Source of the DNA: Tissierellia bacterium
GTDB lineage: Bacteria; Bacillota; Clostridia; Tissierellales; Peptoniphilaceae
DNA: 64,000 bases
Assembly (NCBI GenBank): GCA_012520935.1
Contig: JAAYNG010000076.1
Location: 1-64,000 of the forward strand
Reading direction: 5' to 3'
Positions 46,323-54,994 of this stretch are shown piece by piece (the stretch's first letter is position 1; every line of letters begins with the position of its first letter). Both the position numbers and the translations under genes were made by a program. The notes below the pieces were generated by a model that was not told the DNA's origin, ran no database searches, and saw only the letters and a program-made list of their open reading frames with translations.

Positions 46323-46937
46323 CTAGTCTTCATATTCTTCAGTTATAACTCCTATTGCAATTTCAATAGCCCTTACTATATTCTCTAAGGACATGGAAGG
46401 CATATTATTCTTATCTACAACCTGACATGGAATATAAGGCACATGTATAAAACCACCCATAGAATTTGAACTCTCCTTCTCTAACAAGTACAATATTCCA
46501 TACATTAAATGATTACATACAAAAGTACCTGCCGTGTTTGATATAGAGGCAGGGATTCCTTCCTCTTTTATCTTTTCCACAATCTCCTTTATAGGTATGG
46601 TTGCAAAATATGCATTTTTACCGTCCTCAAAAATTTTGCTATCTTCAGGTTGATTCCCATCATTATCTTTAATCCTAGCATCATCAACATTTATTCCAAC
46701 TCGCTCAACAGTTATTGTTGGCCTTCCACCTGCTTGACCAATTGCCAAAACAGCATCCGGTTTTAACTCTTTAATTTTATCTGCAACCAAATCTATTGAC
46801 TTATTAAAAACTGTTGGAACTTTAAGTTTAATTATTTCAGCTTGAAATTTTTCTTGGCTAACAAGTTTAACAGCCTCTAAGGCAGGATTAAGCTTTTCGC
46901 CTTCAAAGGCTTCAAAGCCTGTGAGTAAAATTTTCAT
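46323..46937 (-). CDS. pcp: Pyroglutamyl-peptidase I
   Basis: 204 aa C15 cysteine peptidase that removes N-terminal pyroglutamate from peptides. MKILLTGFEAFEGEKLNPA opens the domain; Glu in VERVGINVDDARI, the catalytic Cys in SNTAGTFVCNHLMYGIL and His in GGFIHVPYIP complete the triad. The ATG at 46937 follows AAAGGATGAG. A longer frame to 47000 would be encoded across a terminator hairpin and is rejected. It comes just after the corrinoid operon, behind that terminator, and fits a peptide-fermenting lifestyle. Confidence 0.95.
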   Translation of the reverse strand: MKILLTGFEAFEGEKLNPALEAVKLVSQEKFQAEIIKLKVPTVFNKSIDLVADKIKELKPDAVLAIGQAGGRPTITVERVGINVDDARIKDNDGNQPEDSKIFEDGKNAYFATIPIKEIVEKIKEEGIPASISNTAGTFVCNHLMYGILYLLEKESSNSMGGFIHVPYIPCQVVDKNNMPSMSLENIVRAIEIAIGVITEEYED

Positions 46938-46956
46938 AATTCTCATCCTTTCATCA

Positions 46957-46987
46957 TAAAAAAATCCATGGAAATGGCTCCATGGAT
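46957..46987 (-). terminator. Terminator of the corrinoid methyltransferase operon
   Basis: ATCCATGGA and TCCATGGAT form a 9-bp stem with a 6-base loop, followed on the minus strand by a T7 tract, 20 bases before the pcp ATG. Confidence 0.88.
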
Positions 46988-47017
46988 AATATATACCCAA
47001 AAAATATTATTAATCAA
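46988..47017 (-). promoter_or_regulatory. Candidate pcp promoter abutting the terminator stem
   Basis: TTGATT (47012-47017) with TATATT at an 18-base spacer (46988-46993) or TATATA at 16 bases. Transcription would start inside the terminator stem. Spacing is good; function is inferred. Confidence 0.4.
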
Positions 47018-48734
47018 ACCTTAAGCATCTTGCAAAGAGCCTTTCATAGTCATCAGTGGCAGATAGCTCCAAATAATTTACTTTTTTCCTTAGAGCTTTC
47101 ATTTCATCCCTAGTTTTCTTTGACAATAAGGCGATCATTGCACCCGAAAGGGAAGAATTACCAACATATTCTATTTTATCTTCAACCTCAAGAGGAAGTA
47201 TCCCGGAACCAACTAAACTTTCTGTTGACAAGTGGGACCCAAACTGACCGGCAATAATTATCTTATCTAGTTCTCCCATTGACAAATGAGCCTTATTCAA
47301 TAGGGCATAAAAGCCTGAAAGGATTGCCCCCTTAGCAAGTTGTATTTGACGAATATCTGATTGTGTTAATAATAGTCTAGGCTCTTTTTGAACAATAAAA
47401 TTTCGCTTTTTACCATCCAACCCTATATGATTTAACCTAAAGTCCCCCTCTTCTATGTCAGCTACTTTAACAAAAGCCCCTCCCCTTTCAACAATACCTG
47501 TCCTAACCAACTCATTCATGGCTGATAATATTCCACTACCACATATACCCTTGCCTTCACGACCACCAATTACTTCTGTTAAAACCTTCTCTTCTCCTAT
47601 CCTAATATTTTCAATAGCGCCCTCTGCTGCCCTCATACCAATACTTATATTCATACCCTCAAGGGCGGGACCTGCAGCACAAGAACAACTTAAAAACTCT
47701 CCATTAGCCAACAAAACTATTTCTCCATTTGTTCCGATATCAATAAAGAGTATGTTGCCATCACTTTCAGCCATAGAAGATACATATATACCGCTTACAA
47801 TATCAGCCCCTATAAAGGATGAAACAGCAGGAATCCCATATAATCTTGCATTATCTAACCTTATTCCAATATTTCTTGCTTCTATTGTAAATGATTCAGT
47901 AAATATTGGTGCATAAGGAGATATACCGATGAAACTTGAATCAAGCCCTAAAAGTGTATGCATCATAGTCGAATTAGCACTAATAACTACATCATATATT
48001 AATTTCCTGTTGATTTTTGTCTTGTCCAACAATTCGTCAATCATTCCATTTAATTGGCATACTAAAACATCTTGTAATTCTTCAATTCCATTTTCATTTT
48101 CAATCAAATAAGTAATCCTAGTTAAAACATCAAAACCGAAGTCTTTTTGACCATTAATATCTGAGACACTTTCTAAAACTCTGCCGGTTAATAAATCTAC
48201 CAAAGACATTACTATAGTTGTCGTACCTATATCAACAGCAAGTCCATAAATATATTCAGAAGTATCGCCTCTCTCTATTCCTATTAATTCTTCGTCGTAA
48301 AAGACACCAGTATATTCATTTGTCTTCCTTGAAATATATTTTAAAAGTTCAATTGGAACTTCGTTTATGTCTAAAGCTTCCTTTATCCTATCTATTACGG
48401 TTGCTTGTTCTCCAATATCTGTCTCTCTTATATTAAATTTTTTCTTTTCTACAGGAGGATTAAATTCAAACCTCCTAGTTGCACCTGTAGTTAAAATCCT
48501 ATGGTCATGGGCTTCTTTTTTAAGCTCTATTTCTATATTCTCTTCTGGAAAAGTTTTACAGGCTAAAACTTCCTTGCCTTTTGTAACATTAAAAAGCTTA
48601 CACTTACCACAGGTCCCCTTGCCTCCACAGGGTGACTCTAGCTTTATCCCATGCGAACGCAATGCTTCTAATAAACTTTGTCCTTTAGAATATTCAATCT
48701 CCCTATCTAAATCTCTTATCTTTATAATTCCCAT
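47010..48734 (-). CDS. Corrinoid reductive activase (RACo/RamA-like, [2Fe-2S] + DUF4445 ASKHA ATPase)
   Basis: 574 aa. The N-terminal plant-type ferredoxin domain has Cys36, Cys42, Cys45 and Cys59 (CGGKGTCGKC), binding one [2Fe-2S]. After a linker comes an ASKHA-fold ATPase: YGLAVDIGTTTIVMSLVDL, GNILFIDIGTNGEIVLLANG and CSCAAGPALEGMNISIGMRA. This matches activators such as RACo that use ATP and an electron to return oxidised Co(II) corrinoid proteins to Co(I). It lacks the C-terminal 4Fe-4S pair of methanogen RamA. Last gene before the operon terminator, 1 base after uroD-like gene 3, with AGAGGGA before its ATG. Confidence 0.93.
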   Translation of the reverse strand: MGIIKIRDLDREIEYSKGQSLLEALRSHGIKLESPCGGKGTCGKCKLFNVTKGKEVLACKTFPEENIEIELKKEAHDHRILTTGATRRFEFNPPVEKKKFNIRETDIGEQATVIDRIKEALDINEVPIELLKYISRKTNEYTGVFYDEELIGIERGDTSEYIYGLAVDIGTTTIVMSLVDLLTGRVLESVSDINGQKDFGFDVLTRITYLIENENGIEELQDVLVCQLNGMIDELLDKTKINRKLIYDVVISANSTMMHTLLGLDSSFIGISPYAPIFTESFTIEARNIGIRLDNARLYGIPAVSSFIGADIVSGIYVSSMAESDGNILFIDIGTNGEIVLLANGEFLSCSCAAGPALEGMNISIGMRAAEGAIENIRIGEEKVLTEVIGGREGKGICGSGILSAMNELVRTGIVERGGAFVKVADIEEGDFRLNHIGLDGKKRNFIVQKEPRLLLTQSDIRQIQLAKGAILSGFYALLNKAHLSMGELDKIIIAGQFGSHLSTESLVGSGILPLEVEDKIEYVGNSSLSGAMIALLSKKTRDEMKALRKKVNYLELSATDDYERLFARCLRFD

Positions 48735-48735
48735 A

Positions 48736-49746
48736 CTATCCCTCTGAAACTGTTTTTAATATTTCTTGAATGTTTTCTATAGGAGACCTCATCCCTAAAC
48801 CACAAGCTGGAGCTATTATATCTGCCCCACTCTTTTGTGAATGCCTTGTAAGTGAGGAAATCTTTTCTGTACCGGCAAACTCTAAACTGTAAGTAGAAAC
48901 ATTCCCCATAATCAAATGATTAGGAAGCGCTTCCTTTGCTTCTTTAATTGACACAATAGCATCAAAGCTTAAGACATCACATCTTAGCTCTCTTAATATA
49001 TTGAAAACCTTTTGCATCCTCCCACATATATGAACTATTGTAGGTATTCCCCTCTCATTTATTTTATCAAGTAGTTCATTCAAATATTTTAAAGCAAACT
49101 CTTCAAAATAGCTGGGTCCTAAAATTTCACCTGTACCACTAGGGTCGGATATTGCAATAATATCTACACCTGCACCAATTTGTGCAATAGTGTAATCAAT
49201 AAGAAATTCTTTTACTCTTTCCATAAATTTATGAGCATTTTCTCTTTTCTTAAGTAGCTCCTTATAAAAAACTGTTGGCTCTACCAAAGAAGTCGCAACG
49301 CTAATAGGACCTGAAACATTACCTATTATCGGGTAGTCTAAATCCCTATCCTTAAGTATTCTTATTGCATCATAAAGAACTCCCGCCCTTCCCTTTAACT
49401 CAAAGTTTGGAATTCTATCGTAATCATCGACCGTATCAAATAAGTATTCCTTCACTCTTGGCTCAATTGCCATGTCGCCCATGTCCACCCTTGCACCCAT
49501 ATTTTCAACTTCCACAGTCATGCAGAAAGGTAACCCAAAATTCTCAAAACAACCAGACTTAACAACTTCATATGCTAGGTCAGCCATCATTTTTGCATCT
49601 GAATGAGCCTCTGGCAAATATATATTAGCCCTATCCATTACACCTTTTGTAATGGAGTTCATCATACCGCCGGGGCAAATACACGGTTGCCTGTCAGAAA
49701 CATGGTTTTTAAAAAGCTCTTCGAATCTCTCTTTAGAAGTTTTCAT
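48736..49746 (-). CDS. UroD-fold (MtaA/CmuA-type) methyltransferase, gene 3
   Basis: 336 aa. UroD-like TIM barrel of the methylcobamide methyltransferase group rather than haem synthesis. TIVHICGRM supplies His239 and Cys241, and IAPACGLGM Cys315, the HxC...C zinc site of MtaA/MtbA enzymes. ISDPSGTGEILGP and DYPIIGNVSGPISVATSLV are family blocks. It starts at ATG 49746, just after the corrinoid-protein stop; a longer frame is rejected because it lies inside that gene. The ribosome binding site is weak (GGCGAG), so coupling is likely. Related to gene 2 of this operon. Substrate unknown. Confidence 0.88.
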   Translation of the reverse strand: MKTSKERFEELFKNHVSDRQPCICPGGMMNSITKGVMDRANIYLPEAHSDAKMMADLAYEVVKSGCFENFGLPFCMTVEVENMGARVDMGDMAIEPRVKEYLFDTVDDYDRIPNFELKGRAGVLYDAIRILKDRDLDYPIIGNVSGPISVATSLVEPTVFYKELLKKRENAHKFMERVKEFLIDYTIAQIGAGVDIIAISDPSGTGEILGPSYFEEFALKYLNELLDKINERGIPTIVHICGRMQKVFNILRELRCDVLSFDAIVSIKEAKEALPNHLIMGNVSTYSLEFAGTEKISSLTRHSQKSGADIIAPACGLGMRSPIENIQEILKTVSEG

Positions 49747-49747
49747 A

Positions 49748-50392
49748 CTAGCTCGCCACATGTTTTTTAACAAGTTGTACAGCTTCAACTGCATTTGAAG
49801 AATAGCCGTCAGCACCTATTTGATCAGAAAACTTTTGTGAAATCGGCCCACCGCCAATAAATACCTTAAAGTTATTCCTAATATTTTTATCTTTCAAAAT
49901 TTCAATAACTCTTTCCATGCCACCCATAGTAGTTGTCATAAGGGTTGACATACAAATAAAGTCGGCTTCCTCTTTAACCGCCCTTTCTACAAATTCGTCT
50001 AATTTTACATCCCTGCCCAAGTCAATCATGTCAAATCCACCGGCTTCAAGCATTATACGAACAAGATTTTTACCTATATCATGGGTATCTCCCTCAACAA
50101 CCCCGATTACACCCCTAACCTTCTTTTCTTCTGAATCCACTGGAATATGAGGTTTTAAAATATCCAAACCTTCATACATAGCATCAGAACATAGTAAAAG
50201 GTCGGTTACAAAGTATTCTTCCTCCTCGTATAAAACTCCTGCCCTGTTCATTCCATCCACAAGTCCTTCCATAATCCCATCAAGGGCAGGATAGCCTTCC
50301 TCTAGGTACTCATTAGCAGCCTCAATTACATCGTCTTCTTCCATTTCAAATACACCATCAGACAACCTCTTTAAATAATCTTTCTTTTCCAT
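49748..50392 (-). CDS. Corrinoid (B12)-binding methyl carrier protein
   Basis: 214 aa, the size of MtaC/MtbC/MttC proteins. A helical cap (about residues 1-90, with ALDGIMEGLVDGMNRAGVLY and EEYFVTDLLLCSDAMYEGL) is followed by a Rossmann B12 domain. Asp102-Thr-His104 in GVVEGDTHDIGKNLV is the DxHxxG motif whose His binds cobalt; CMSTLMTTT and VFIGGGPIS complete the site. It holds the methyl group between methyltransferases. It sits centrally among three UroD-like genes with an activase downstream. GGGGGCGGAG precedes the ATG. Confidence 0.95.
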   Translation of the reverse strand: MEKKDYLKRLSDGVFEMEEDDVIEAANEYLEEGYPALDGIMEGLVDGMNRAGVLYEEEEYFVTDLLLCSDAMYEGLDILKPHIPVDSEEKKVRGVIGVVEGDTHDIGKNLVRIMLEAGGFDMIDLGRDVKLDEFVERAVKEEADFICMSTLMTTTMGGMERVIEILKDKNIRNNFKVFIGGGPISQKFSDQIGADGYSSNAVEAVQLVKKHVAS

Positions 50393-50404
50393 AACTCCGC
50401 CCCC

Positions 50405-51268
50405 TTATAGTAAAATTAATTCCTTTAATTTTCCACTTTTTAATACATAATTAGTATTCTTAATACACATCTCGCCGGCAAACTTATATTCCCCAACATG
50501 TTTTATACATGCCTCACCATAGGTCATTTCTTCTCCTAAGTCAATTTCCCCCCACTTGGCTAGACCTGTCCCAATCAAAGCAAAAGAAGTCTTAGGACAT
50601 AACAATAATGAATTGCCATCACCAATGTCAAGACCTTTTAAAAATAGATAAGTAAAGTTTCTAGCCACATCCTCAGCCATCTTTGGTCCTAAAATATTGA
50701 CGCCGCCAGTGGAGTCAGCATAGGAAAAGAGTCTAACACCTGCCTTCTTGCCCTCCTCGATATATGAACTTAGGTTCCTCTTTAGATAATTAAATATCTT
50801 ATCTATCTTTTCAGGAGTCTTTCTCATGGCTTTAAAAACATACTTTGGGTCTATTAAAGCATTTAAAATAGTAAAGGGACCATTTAACATTAAAATAGGA
50901 TTTTCTCCATCTTCCGCTAAAATTTTTACAGCCTTTAAAGTTTCTCCAATCCTACCCTTTGAAAAATCAATGTCTTGAAGGTTAGAAAGATCATCAATGT
51001 TATCAAAGGCATAAGTTTTCGCCCTCGGACCAGCAATTTCATTTCCTAAATTTATATCTCCACCCATAGCCTCACCCTCAACTGTATGACAAAAAGGAAT
51101 TAAAGAATATTCAACCCCCTTTTCTTCCCTAATACCTTTTGCAATTGACACCATAAATTCACAGGTTTTATAAGCGTCCGGAAACTTTAAATTATATTTT
51201 TTCATAACACTTTCAGGTACTCCGCCGCCATCATCAAAAGTACAATTAAAATCTATTATTTTTCCCAT
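50405..51268 (-). CDS. Short UroD-fold protein with altered metal site, gene 2
   Basis: 287 aa, clearly shorter than its two operon relatives. FCHTVEGEAMGGDINLGNEI and YADSTGGVNILGPKMAEDVA align with GLPFCMTVEVENMG and SDPSGTGEILGP of gene 3, so the two are paralogues. At the zinc site it reads SLLLCPKTS (Leu222, Cys224) where gene 3 has HIC; a second Cys is in GEMCIKN (Cys268), only 44 residues on instead of about 75. The canonical His ligand is missing. It may use another ligand, or be a partner subunit. Start ATG 51268 follows AAAGGGG. Confidence 0.8.
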   Translation of the reverse strand: MGKIIDFNCTFDDGGGVPESVMKKYNLKFPDAYKTCEFMVSIAKGIREEKGVEYSLIPFCHTVEGEAMGGDINLGNEIAGPRAKTYAFDNIDDLSNLQDIDFSKGRIGETLKAVKILAEDGENPILMLNGPFTILNALIDPKYVFKAMRKTPEKIDKIFNYLKRNLSSYIEEGKKAGVRLFSYADSTGGVNILGPKMAEDVARNFTYLFLKGLDIGDGNSLLLCPKTSFALIGTGLAKWGEIDLGEEMTYGEACIKHVGEYKFAGEMCIKNTNYVLKSGKLKELILL

Positions 51269-51269
51269 C

Positions 51270-52145
51270 TTATACCCCTTTTCCAAAGTCTTTTAAATCC
51301 TTGCCGATTAAGCAAAGTCCACCAGCTTCCCCTTTAAAGTCTACTAAAGAATTCTTGCCATTTACATAGTCAAATCTCTTTAAAACTCCATCTATTTCAA
51401 CAAAGCCCTTTCCCCTAATGACTTTTCCAAAGCTTCCAGACTTTAATTTTTTAAGCCAATTCTCCCAAGTTGGCCTAGAGAAAGAAAGTAACATATTAGT
51501 TGACCTGGTACTTAATCCCATAATGCTAGCATCTTCAACATAAGAAGCAAGCTCTTTAGAAAAATCATACCTCCTATTTAATATATCATTCCATTCGTCA
51601 ACAGAATATTCGTTATCATTTGAAACAATTATTTCAGCACTAGGGTTAATCTCCCTTAGTAAATCTTTAATTTTATCTAATTCTTTCTCACTTTCCCCCT
51701 TAGTTAAAATCAGCGTAGAAGCATATTTTATCTGGTCTCTATAAAAGTCTCCAAAAACTTCTATATAGTCTTCAAAGTCTAAGGAATCCACCATAGTAAT
51801 TGGTGCAACAAGTTCAATATTATCTTTAATAATTGGCTTAAGGATATCTAAAATACTTGATAAGCTGCCTACCCCTGTAGGCTCAATAATTAGATTGTCT
51901 GGCTTTACTTCTTCATATATTTTTAAAACAGCCTCTTTGAAATCACCCTTCATTGAACAGCAAACACAACCATTTTTCAACTCTGTAACAGTAAGTTCAT
52001 TTTCCCTTAATACAGAAGAGTCTATGTCCACTTCTCCAAATTCATTTTCTAAAATTGCAATCTTACCCTCAAGGATTTTTACCAATTCTAAAATGAATGT
52101 TGTCTTGCCTGCTCCAAGAAAACCTGAAATAATAAAAATAAGCAT
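51270..52145 (-). CDS. CobW/G3E-family GTPase
   Basis: 291 aa P-loop GTPase. FIISGFLGAGKTTFILEL is the Walker A (residues about 8-16), LKNGCVCCSMKGD the metal-binding CxCC (Cys60, 62, 63), IIEPTGVGS the Walker B/switch and TLILTKGESEKE the base-recognition region (TKxE in place of NKxD). G3E GTPases load metals or cofactors onto enzymes (CobW, YjiA, HypB, MeaB relatives). Here it is inside a corrinoid/zinc methyltransferase operon, 1 base after uroD-like gene 1, so metal or cobamide delivery to these proteins is plausible inference. Confidence 0.9.
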   Translation of the reverse strand: MLIFIISGFLGAGKTTFILELVKILEGKIAILENEFGEVDIDSSVLRENELTVTELKNGCVCCSMKGDFKEAVLKIYEEVKPDNLIIEPTGVGSLSSILDILKPIIKDNIELVAPITMVDSLDFEDYIEVFGDFYRDQIKYASTLILTKGESEKELDKIKDLLREINPSAEIIVSNDNEYSVDEWNDILNRRYDFSKELASYVEDASIMGLSTRSTNMLLSFSRPTWENWLKKLKSGSFGKVIRGKGFVEIDGVLKRFDYVNGKNSLVDFKGEAGGLCLIGKDLKDFGKGV

Positions 52146-52146
52146 T

Positions 52147-53211
52147 TTAACTCCTTAACTTATCTACATCTATTGGATACTTTCCAAACTCTCTACAAGC
52201 TTCATAATAATAAGCAACATTTTCCTTAGGCATACCTAGAGGAACTTGGCAACCACTGGAAACCATATAACCCTTTGGTGAATCATAAGCCTTCAATATG
52301 CATTCTTTTACTGAATTTCTTATAGACTCCCTGTCCCCCCTTTGGAGTACATCAACAGGAGGAACATTTCCAACAATAAGTATATCATTTCCAATTATCC
52401 CCTTAGCTTCAGCCAAGTCCTCCACATTATCTATACTAAAGCTAGCAACACCTGTTTCCACAATATCTTTCCAAATACCCTTGCTATGTCCACAAATATG
52501 GGTAGCTGGTTTCTTACCCAAAGTCTTAAAAATATGTTCAACCAAGTCCTTATAGTAAGGTAATGAAAATTCTAAAAACTGACTCCTGCTAAGTAGGTCT
52601 GTTGAAGTAACAGGGTCAGAAATTGAAGTAGAAAAAACCTCCCTTTTGGCAAGCTCATCAATATATCTTTTGTTAGACTCATTAATAATTTCTAACATCT
52701 GTTTCACTTTATCTGGAGCCTTCCTAGTCCATTTCAAGAAATTTTCAGCACCACAAACATTTACAGCAACAGAAACAGGCCCAGCCATGCCTGCAGATAC
52801 ACCCACCTCTTTACCAACTTTATTCTTAAGCTTTACTAAAGCTTCCAAGACTATCGGAAGCCTCCCATCCTTATTTGGGTCAACAAGCTTTAAATTATCA
52901 ATATCCTCTACCTTTTTAACCACAGGATTAATAACCATGGAAATTGCATCTGGTTTATAATCTAATTCAGAACCCATAGCCTCTGCAATACCTCTAAGAG
53001 TAATGGATAAGTTAGTACCATCAGACTTAAACATCTCATAGGTCTTTATTTCCGTTTCAGACATTATATCTGAATCAAAACTATAATCAACAACACTCAC
53101 ACCATGCAAAGAACAAGCTGTTTCACCAAAGGATAATGTAGCAGGAATTCTGTCTATCGGCTCTCCTTTTGCAAAGGCAGTCATTCTTTCTAAAGAAGTC
53201 ATTTCGCTCAT
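52147..53211 (-). CDS. UroD-fold (MtaA/CmuA-type) methyltransferase, gene 1
   Basis: 354 aa. TSLERMTAFAKGEPIDRIPA is the typical N-terminus of MtaA-like proteins. His238 and Cys240 (THICGHSKG) with Cys321 (SSGCQVPLGMP) give the HxC...C zinc site used to bind a thiol methyl acceptor; SISDPVTSTDLLSR and AGMAGPVSVAVNV are family blocks. First gene of the operon behind an extended -10 promoter; GGAGG is 8 bases before the ATG at 53211. The last step could be methyl transfer to a thiol such as homocysteine, but that is inference; coenzyme M is not expected in this kind of bacterium. Confidence 0.9.
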   Translation of the reverse strand: MSEMTSLERMTAFAKGEPIDRIPATLSFGETACSLHGVSVVDYSFDSDIMSETEIKTYEMFKSDGTNLSITLRGIAEAMGSELDYKPDAISMVINPVVKKVEDIDNLKLVDPNKDGRLPIVLEALVKLKNKVGKEVGVSAGMAGPVSVAVNVCGAENFLKWTRKAPDKVKQMLEIINESNKRYIDELAKREVFSTSISDPVTSTDLLSRSQFLEFSLPYYKDLVEHIFKTLGKKPATHICGHSKGIWKDIVETGVASFSIDNVEDLAEAKGIIGNDILIVGNVPPVDVLQRGDRESIRNSVKECILKAYDSPKGYMVSSGCQVPLGMPKENVAYYYEACREFGKYPIDVDKLRS

Positions 53212-53243
53212 TACACCCACCTCCAACTAATAAATTTATGATA

Positions 53244-53249
53244 ATTATA
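53244..53249 (-). promoter_or_regulatory. Extended -10 promoter for the corrinoid operon
   Basis: TG-T-TATAAT on the minus strand, 32 bases before the ATG of uroD-like gene 1. No good -35. It lies in the 145-base gap after the nrdR terminator; no cobalamin riboswitch fold (B12 box) was recognised there. Confidence 0.55.
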
Positions 53250-53336
53250 ACAGTATTGAATAAATATGATACATTCATAATAAAATATTATAAATTATGG
53301 CTAATATCTTAATTGTACCTATAATTCGCAAAATAA

Positions 53337-53364
53337 AAAAATAGCGACATAAATCGCTATTTTT
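53337..53364 (-). terminator. Terminator after nrdR (end of dcw cluster)
   Basis: AAAAATAGCGA and TCGCTATTTTT pair around a 6-base loop, followed by T-rich sequence on the minus strand. The nrdR stop codon (TAG, 53357-53359) lies inside the stem. Confidence 0.9.
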
Positions 53365-53812
53365 CACCCAACATATTTTTAAGCTCATCCATAAATGAAT
53401 TAACATCTTTAAATTGACGGTAGACAGATGCAAACCTAACATAAGCAACTTCGTCTAAATTTTTAAGTTCTTCCATGACATATTCACCTAATAAAGAAGA
53501 GCTTACCTCCTTCTCGTTTAGGTTATTTAACTTATTTTCAATCCTGTCGACCATATTCTCCATCTTTTCCAATGGAACCGGTCTTTTCTCACAAGCCTTA
53601 ATAATACCATTTAATAGTTTATTCCTATCAAAACTTTCCCTATCTTCGTTCTTTTTTACGACCATAAGAGGGGTCTGTTCAATTCTTTCATAAGTCGTAA
53701 ACCTGCATCCACATTCCATACACTCTCTTCTTCTTCTAATAGAACGATTTTCATCTGTTGGTCTTGAATCCGTTACCTTAGAAGACATCGAAGAGCAATT
53801 AGGACATTTCAT
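53357..53812 (-). CDS. nrdR: Transcriptional repressor NrdR
   Basis: 151 aa. An N-terminal zinc ribbon (Cys3, Cys6, Cys31, Cys34: MKCPNC and CMECGC) is followed by an ATP-cone domain (about 49-139, with [19 protein letters not shown]). NrdR senses ATP/dATP and represses ribonucleotide reductase genes through NrdR boxes. It follows ftsZ by 11 bases with GAGGTGA before its ATG, so it is probably transcribed with ftsZ. No nrd genes are in the window. Confidence 0.97.
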   Translation of the reverse strand: MKCPNCSSMSSKVTDSRPTDENRSIRRRRECMECGCRFTTYERIEQTPLMVVKKNEDRESFDRNKLLNGIIKACEKRPVPLEKMENMVDRIENKLNNLNEKEVSSSLLGEYVMEELKNLDEVAYVRFASVYRQFKDVNSFMDELKNMLGEK

Positions 53813-53823
53813 CTTTCACCTCG

Positions 53824-54957
53824 TTATTTCTTTCTATTCTTCCTATTTAAGAAATTTAAAAAATCTGGCGGATTTAAAGTATCTAAGTCAGTTTCAAACC
53901 TAATAGCTTCCTGCCTATCCTCTTTCTTTTCTTCAGAAAAGTCTATTGCCTCTAGGGTAGAAACAGATTCTTTCTTCTCTTGGCCCTTATTATATACTAC
54001 ATTATCACTAGAAAAGCCAGTAGCAATAACAGTAATTTTTACAGCATTATCTAAAGACTTGTCTATACCAGCACCAAAAATAACATTGGCTTCCCCACCT
54101 GCTGCTTCCAAAATAATTTTTGCAGCATCATTAACTTCAGCCATTGTTATATCTTCCCCACCTGTAACATTAAGTATAACATCATTGGCACCCATCATAC
54201 TAGTTTCTAATAATGGAGACTTAGTCGCTTGAATAGCAGCTTCAACAGCCCTGTTTTCACCACTAGACACACCAATTCCCATATGAGCAAGACCCTTGTT
54301 TTCCATTGTCGTCCTAACATCCGCAAAGTCTAAGTTAATTAAGTTAGGGAATGAAATAAGGTCAGATATACCTTGAATACCTTGACGCAAAACATCATCA
54401 GCCATATAAAAAGCCTCTAAAACTGTCGTCTTTTTATCTGATATTTCAGAAAGTTTATCATTTGGAATTATAATTAAGGTATCAACAGCCTGTCTTAAAG
54501 CTTCAATACCATCTTCAGCATTCTTTTTTCTCTTTAGACCTTCAAACATAAAAGGCTTAGTAACTACCCCTACTGTAAGTATGCCCATTTCCTTTACAAT
54601 TGCAGCAACAACAGGTGCTGCACCAGTTCCAGTTCCGCCACCCATACCTGCAGTAATAAAAACCATTTCTGTATCATTTAAGTAATCAGCAATTATATTT
54701 CTACTTTCTTCTGCAGCCCTTCTTCCAATATCTGGATTAGCACCTGCACCGAGTCCCTTAGTAAGTTTTTCTCCAATTTGAATCTTATCTTCCGCCTTTG
54801 ATGCATTTAGAGCCTGAGCGTCTGTATTCATAACTACAAATTTTACGCCTTGGACATTTTGGTCAATCATTCTATCAACAGCATTACTTCCACCGCCACC
54901 AACACCTATAACCTTAATATTTGCAAACTGATCTACCCCTATGTCAAAATCATACAT
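53824..54957 (-). CDS. ftsZ: Cell division protein FtsZ
   Basis: 377 aa tubulin homologue that forms the division ring. [20 protein letters not shown] and the tubulin signature [13 protein letters not shown] bind [15 protein letters not shown] is the T7 synergy loop that completes hydrolysis. A variable linker leads to the C-terminal [16 protein letters not shown], which fits the conserved peptide that binds FtsA/SepF-type partners. AGGGGG precedes the ATG. It is preceded by sbp, not by ftsA, which is absent from the cluster. Confidence 0.98.
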   Translation of the reverse strand: MYDFDIGVDQFANIKVIGVGGGGSNAVDRMIDQNVQGVKFVVMNTDAQALNASKAEDKIQIGEKLTKGLGAGANPDIGRRAAEESRNIIADYLNDTEMVFITAGMGGGTGTGAAPVVAAIVKEMGILTVGVVTKPFMFEGLKRKKNAEDGIEALRQAVDTLIIIPNDKLSEISDKKTTVLEAFYMADDVLRQGIQGISDLISFPNLINLDFADVRTTMENKGLAHMGIGVSSGENRAVEAAIQATKSPLLETSMMGANDVILNVTGGEDITMAEVNDAAKIILEAAGGEANVIFGAGIDKSLDNAVKITVIATGFSSDNVVYNKGQEKKESVSTLEAIDFSEEKKEDRQEAIRFETDLDTLNPPDFLNFLNRKNRKK

Positions 54958-54994
54958 TCTAATACCCCCTCTTAAACTTATAACATTATATCAT

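Noticed and set aside
46938-47000. N-terminal extension of pyroglutamyl-peptidase
   Set aside because: It would be translated from a terminator hairpin and does not match the family start MKILLTGFEAF.
48736-53211. Uroporphyrinogen decarboxylase (haem synthesis) as the role of the three UroD-fold genes
   Set aside because: Neighbouring corrinoid carrier and reductive activase, and HxC...C zinc motifs in two of them, point to methyltransferases; no haem genes are linked.
53212-53356. Cobalamin riboswitch before the corrinoid operon
   Set aside because: The 145-base AT-rich gap shows no B12-box-like sequence and is short for this riboswitch class.
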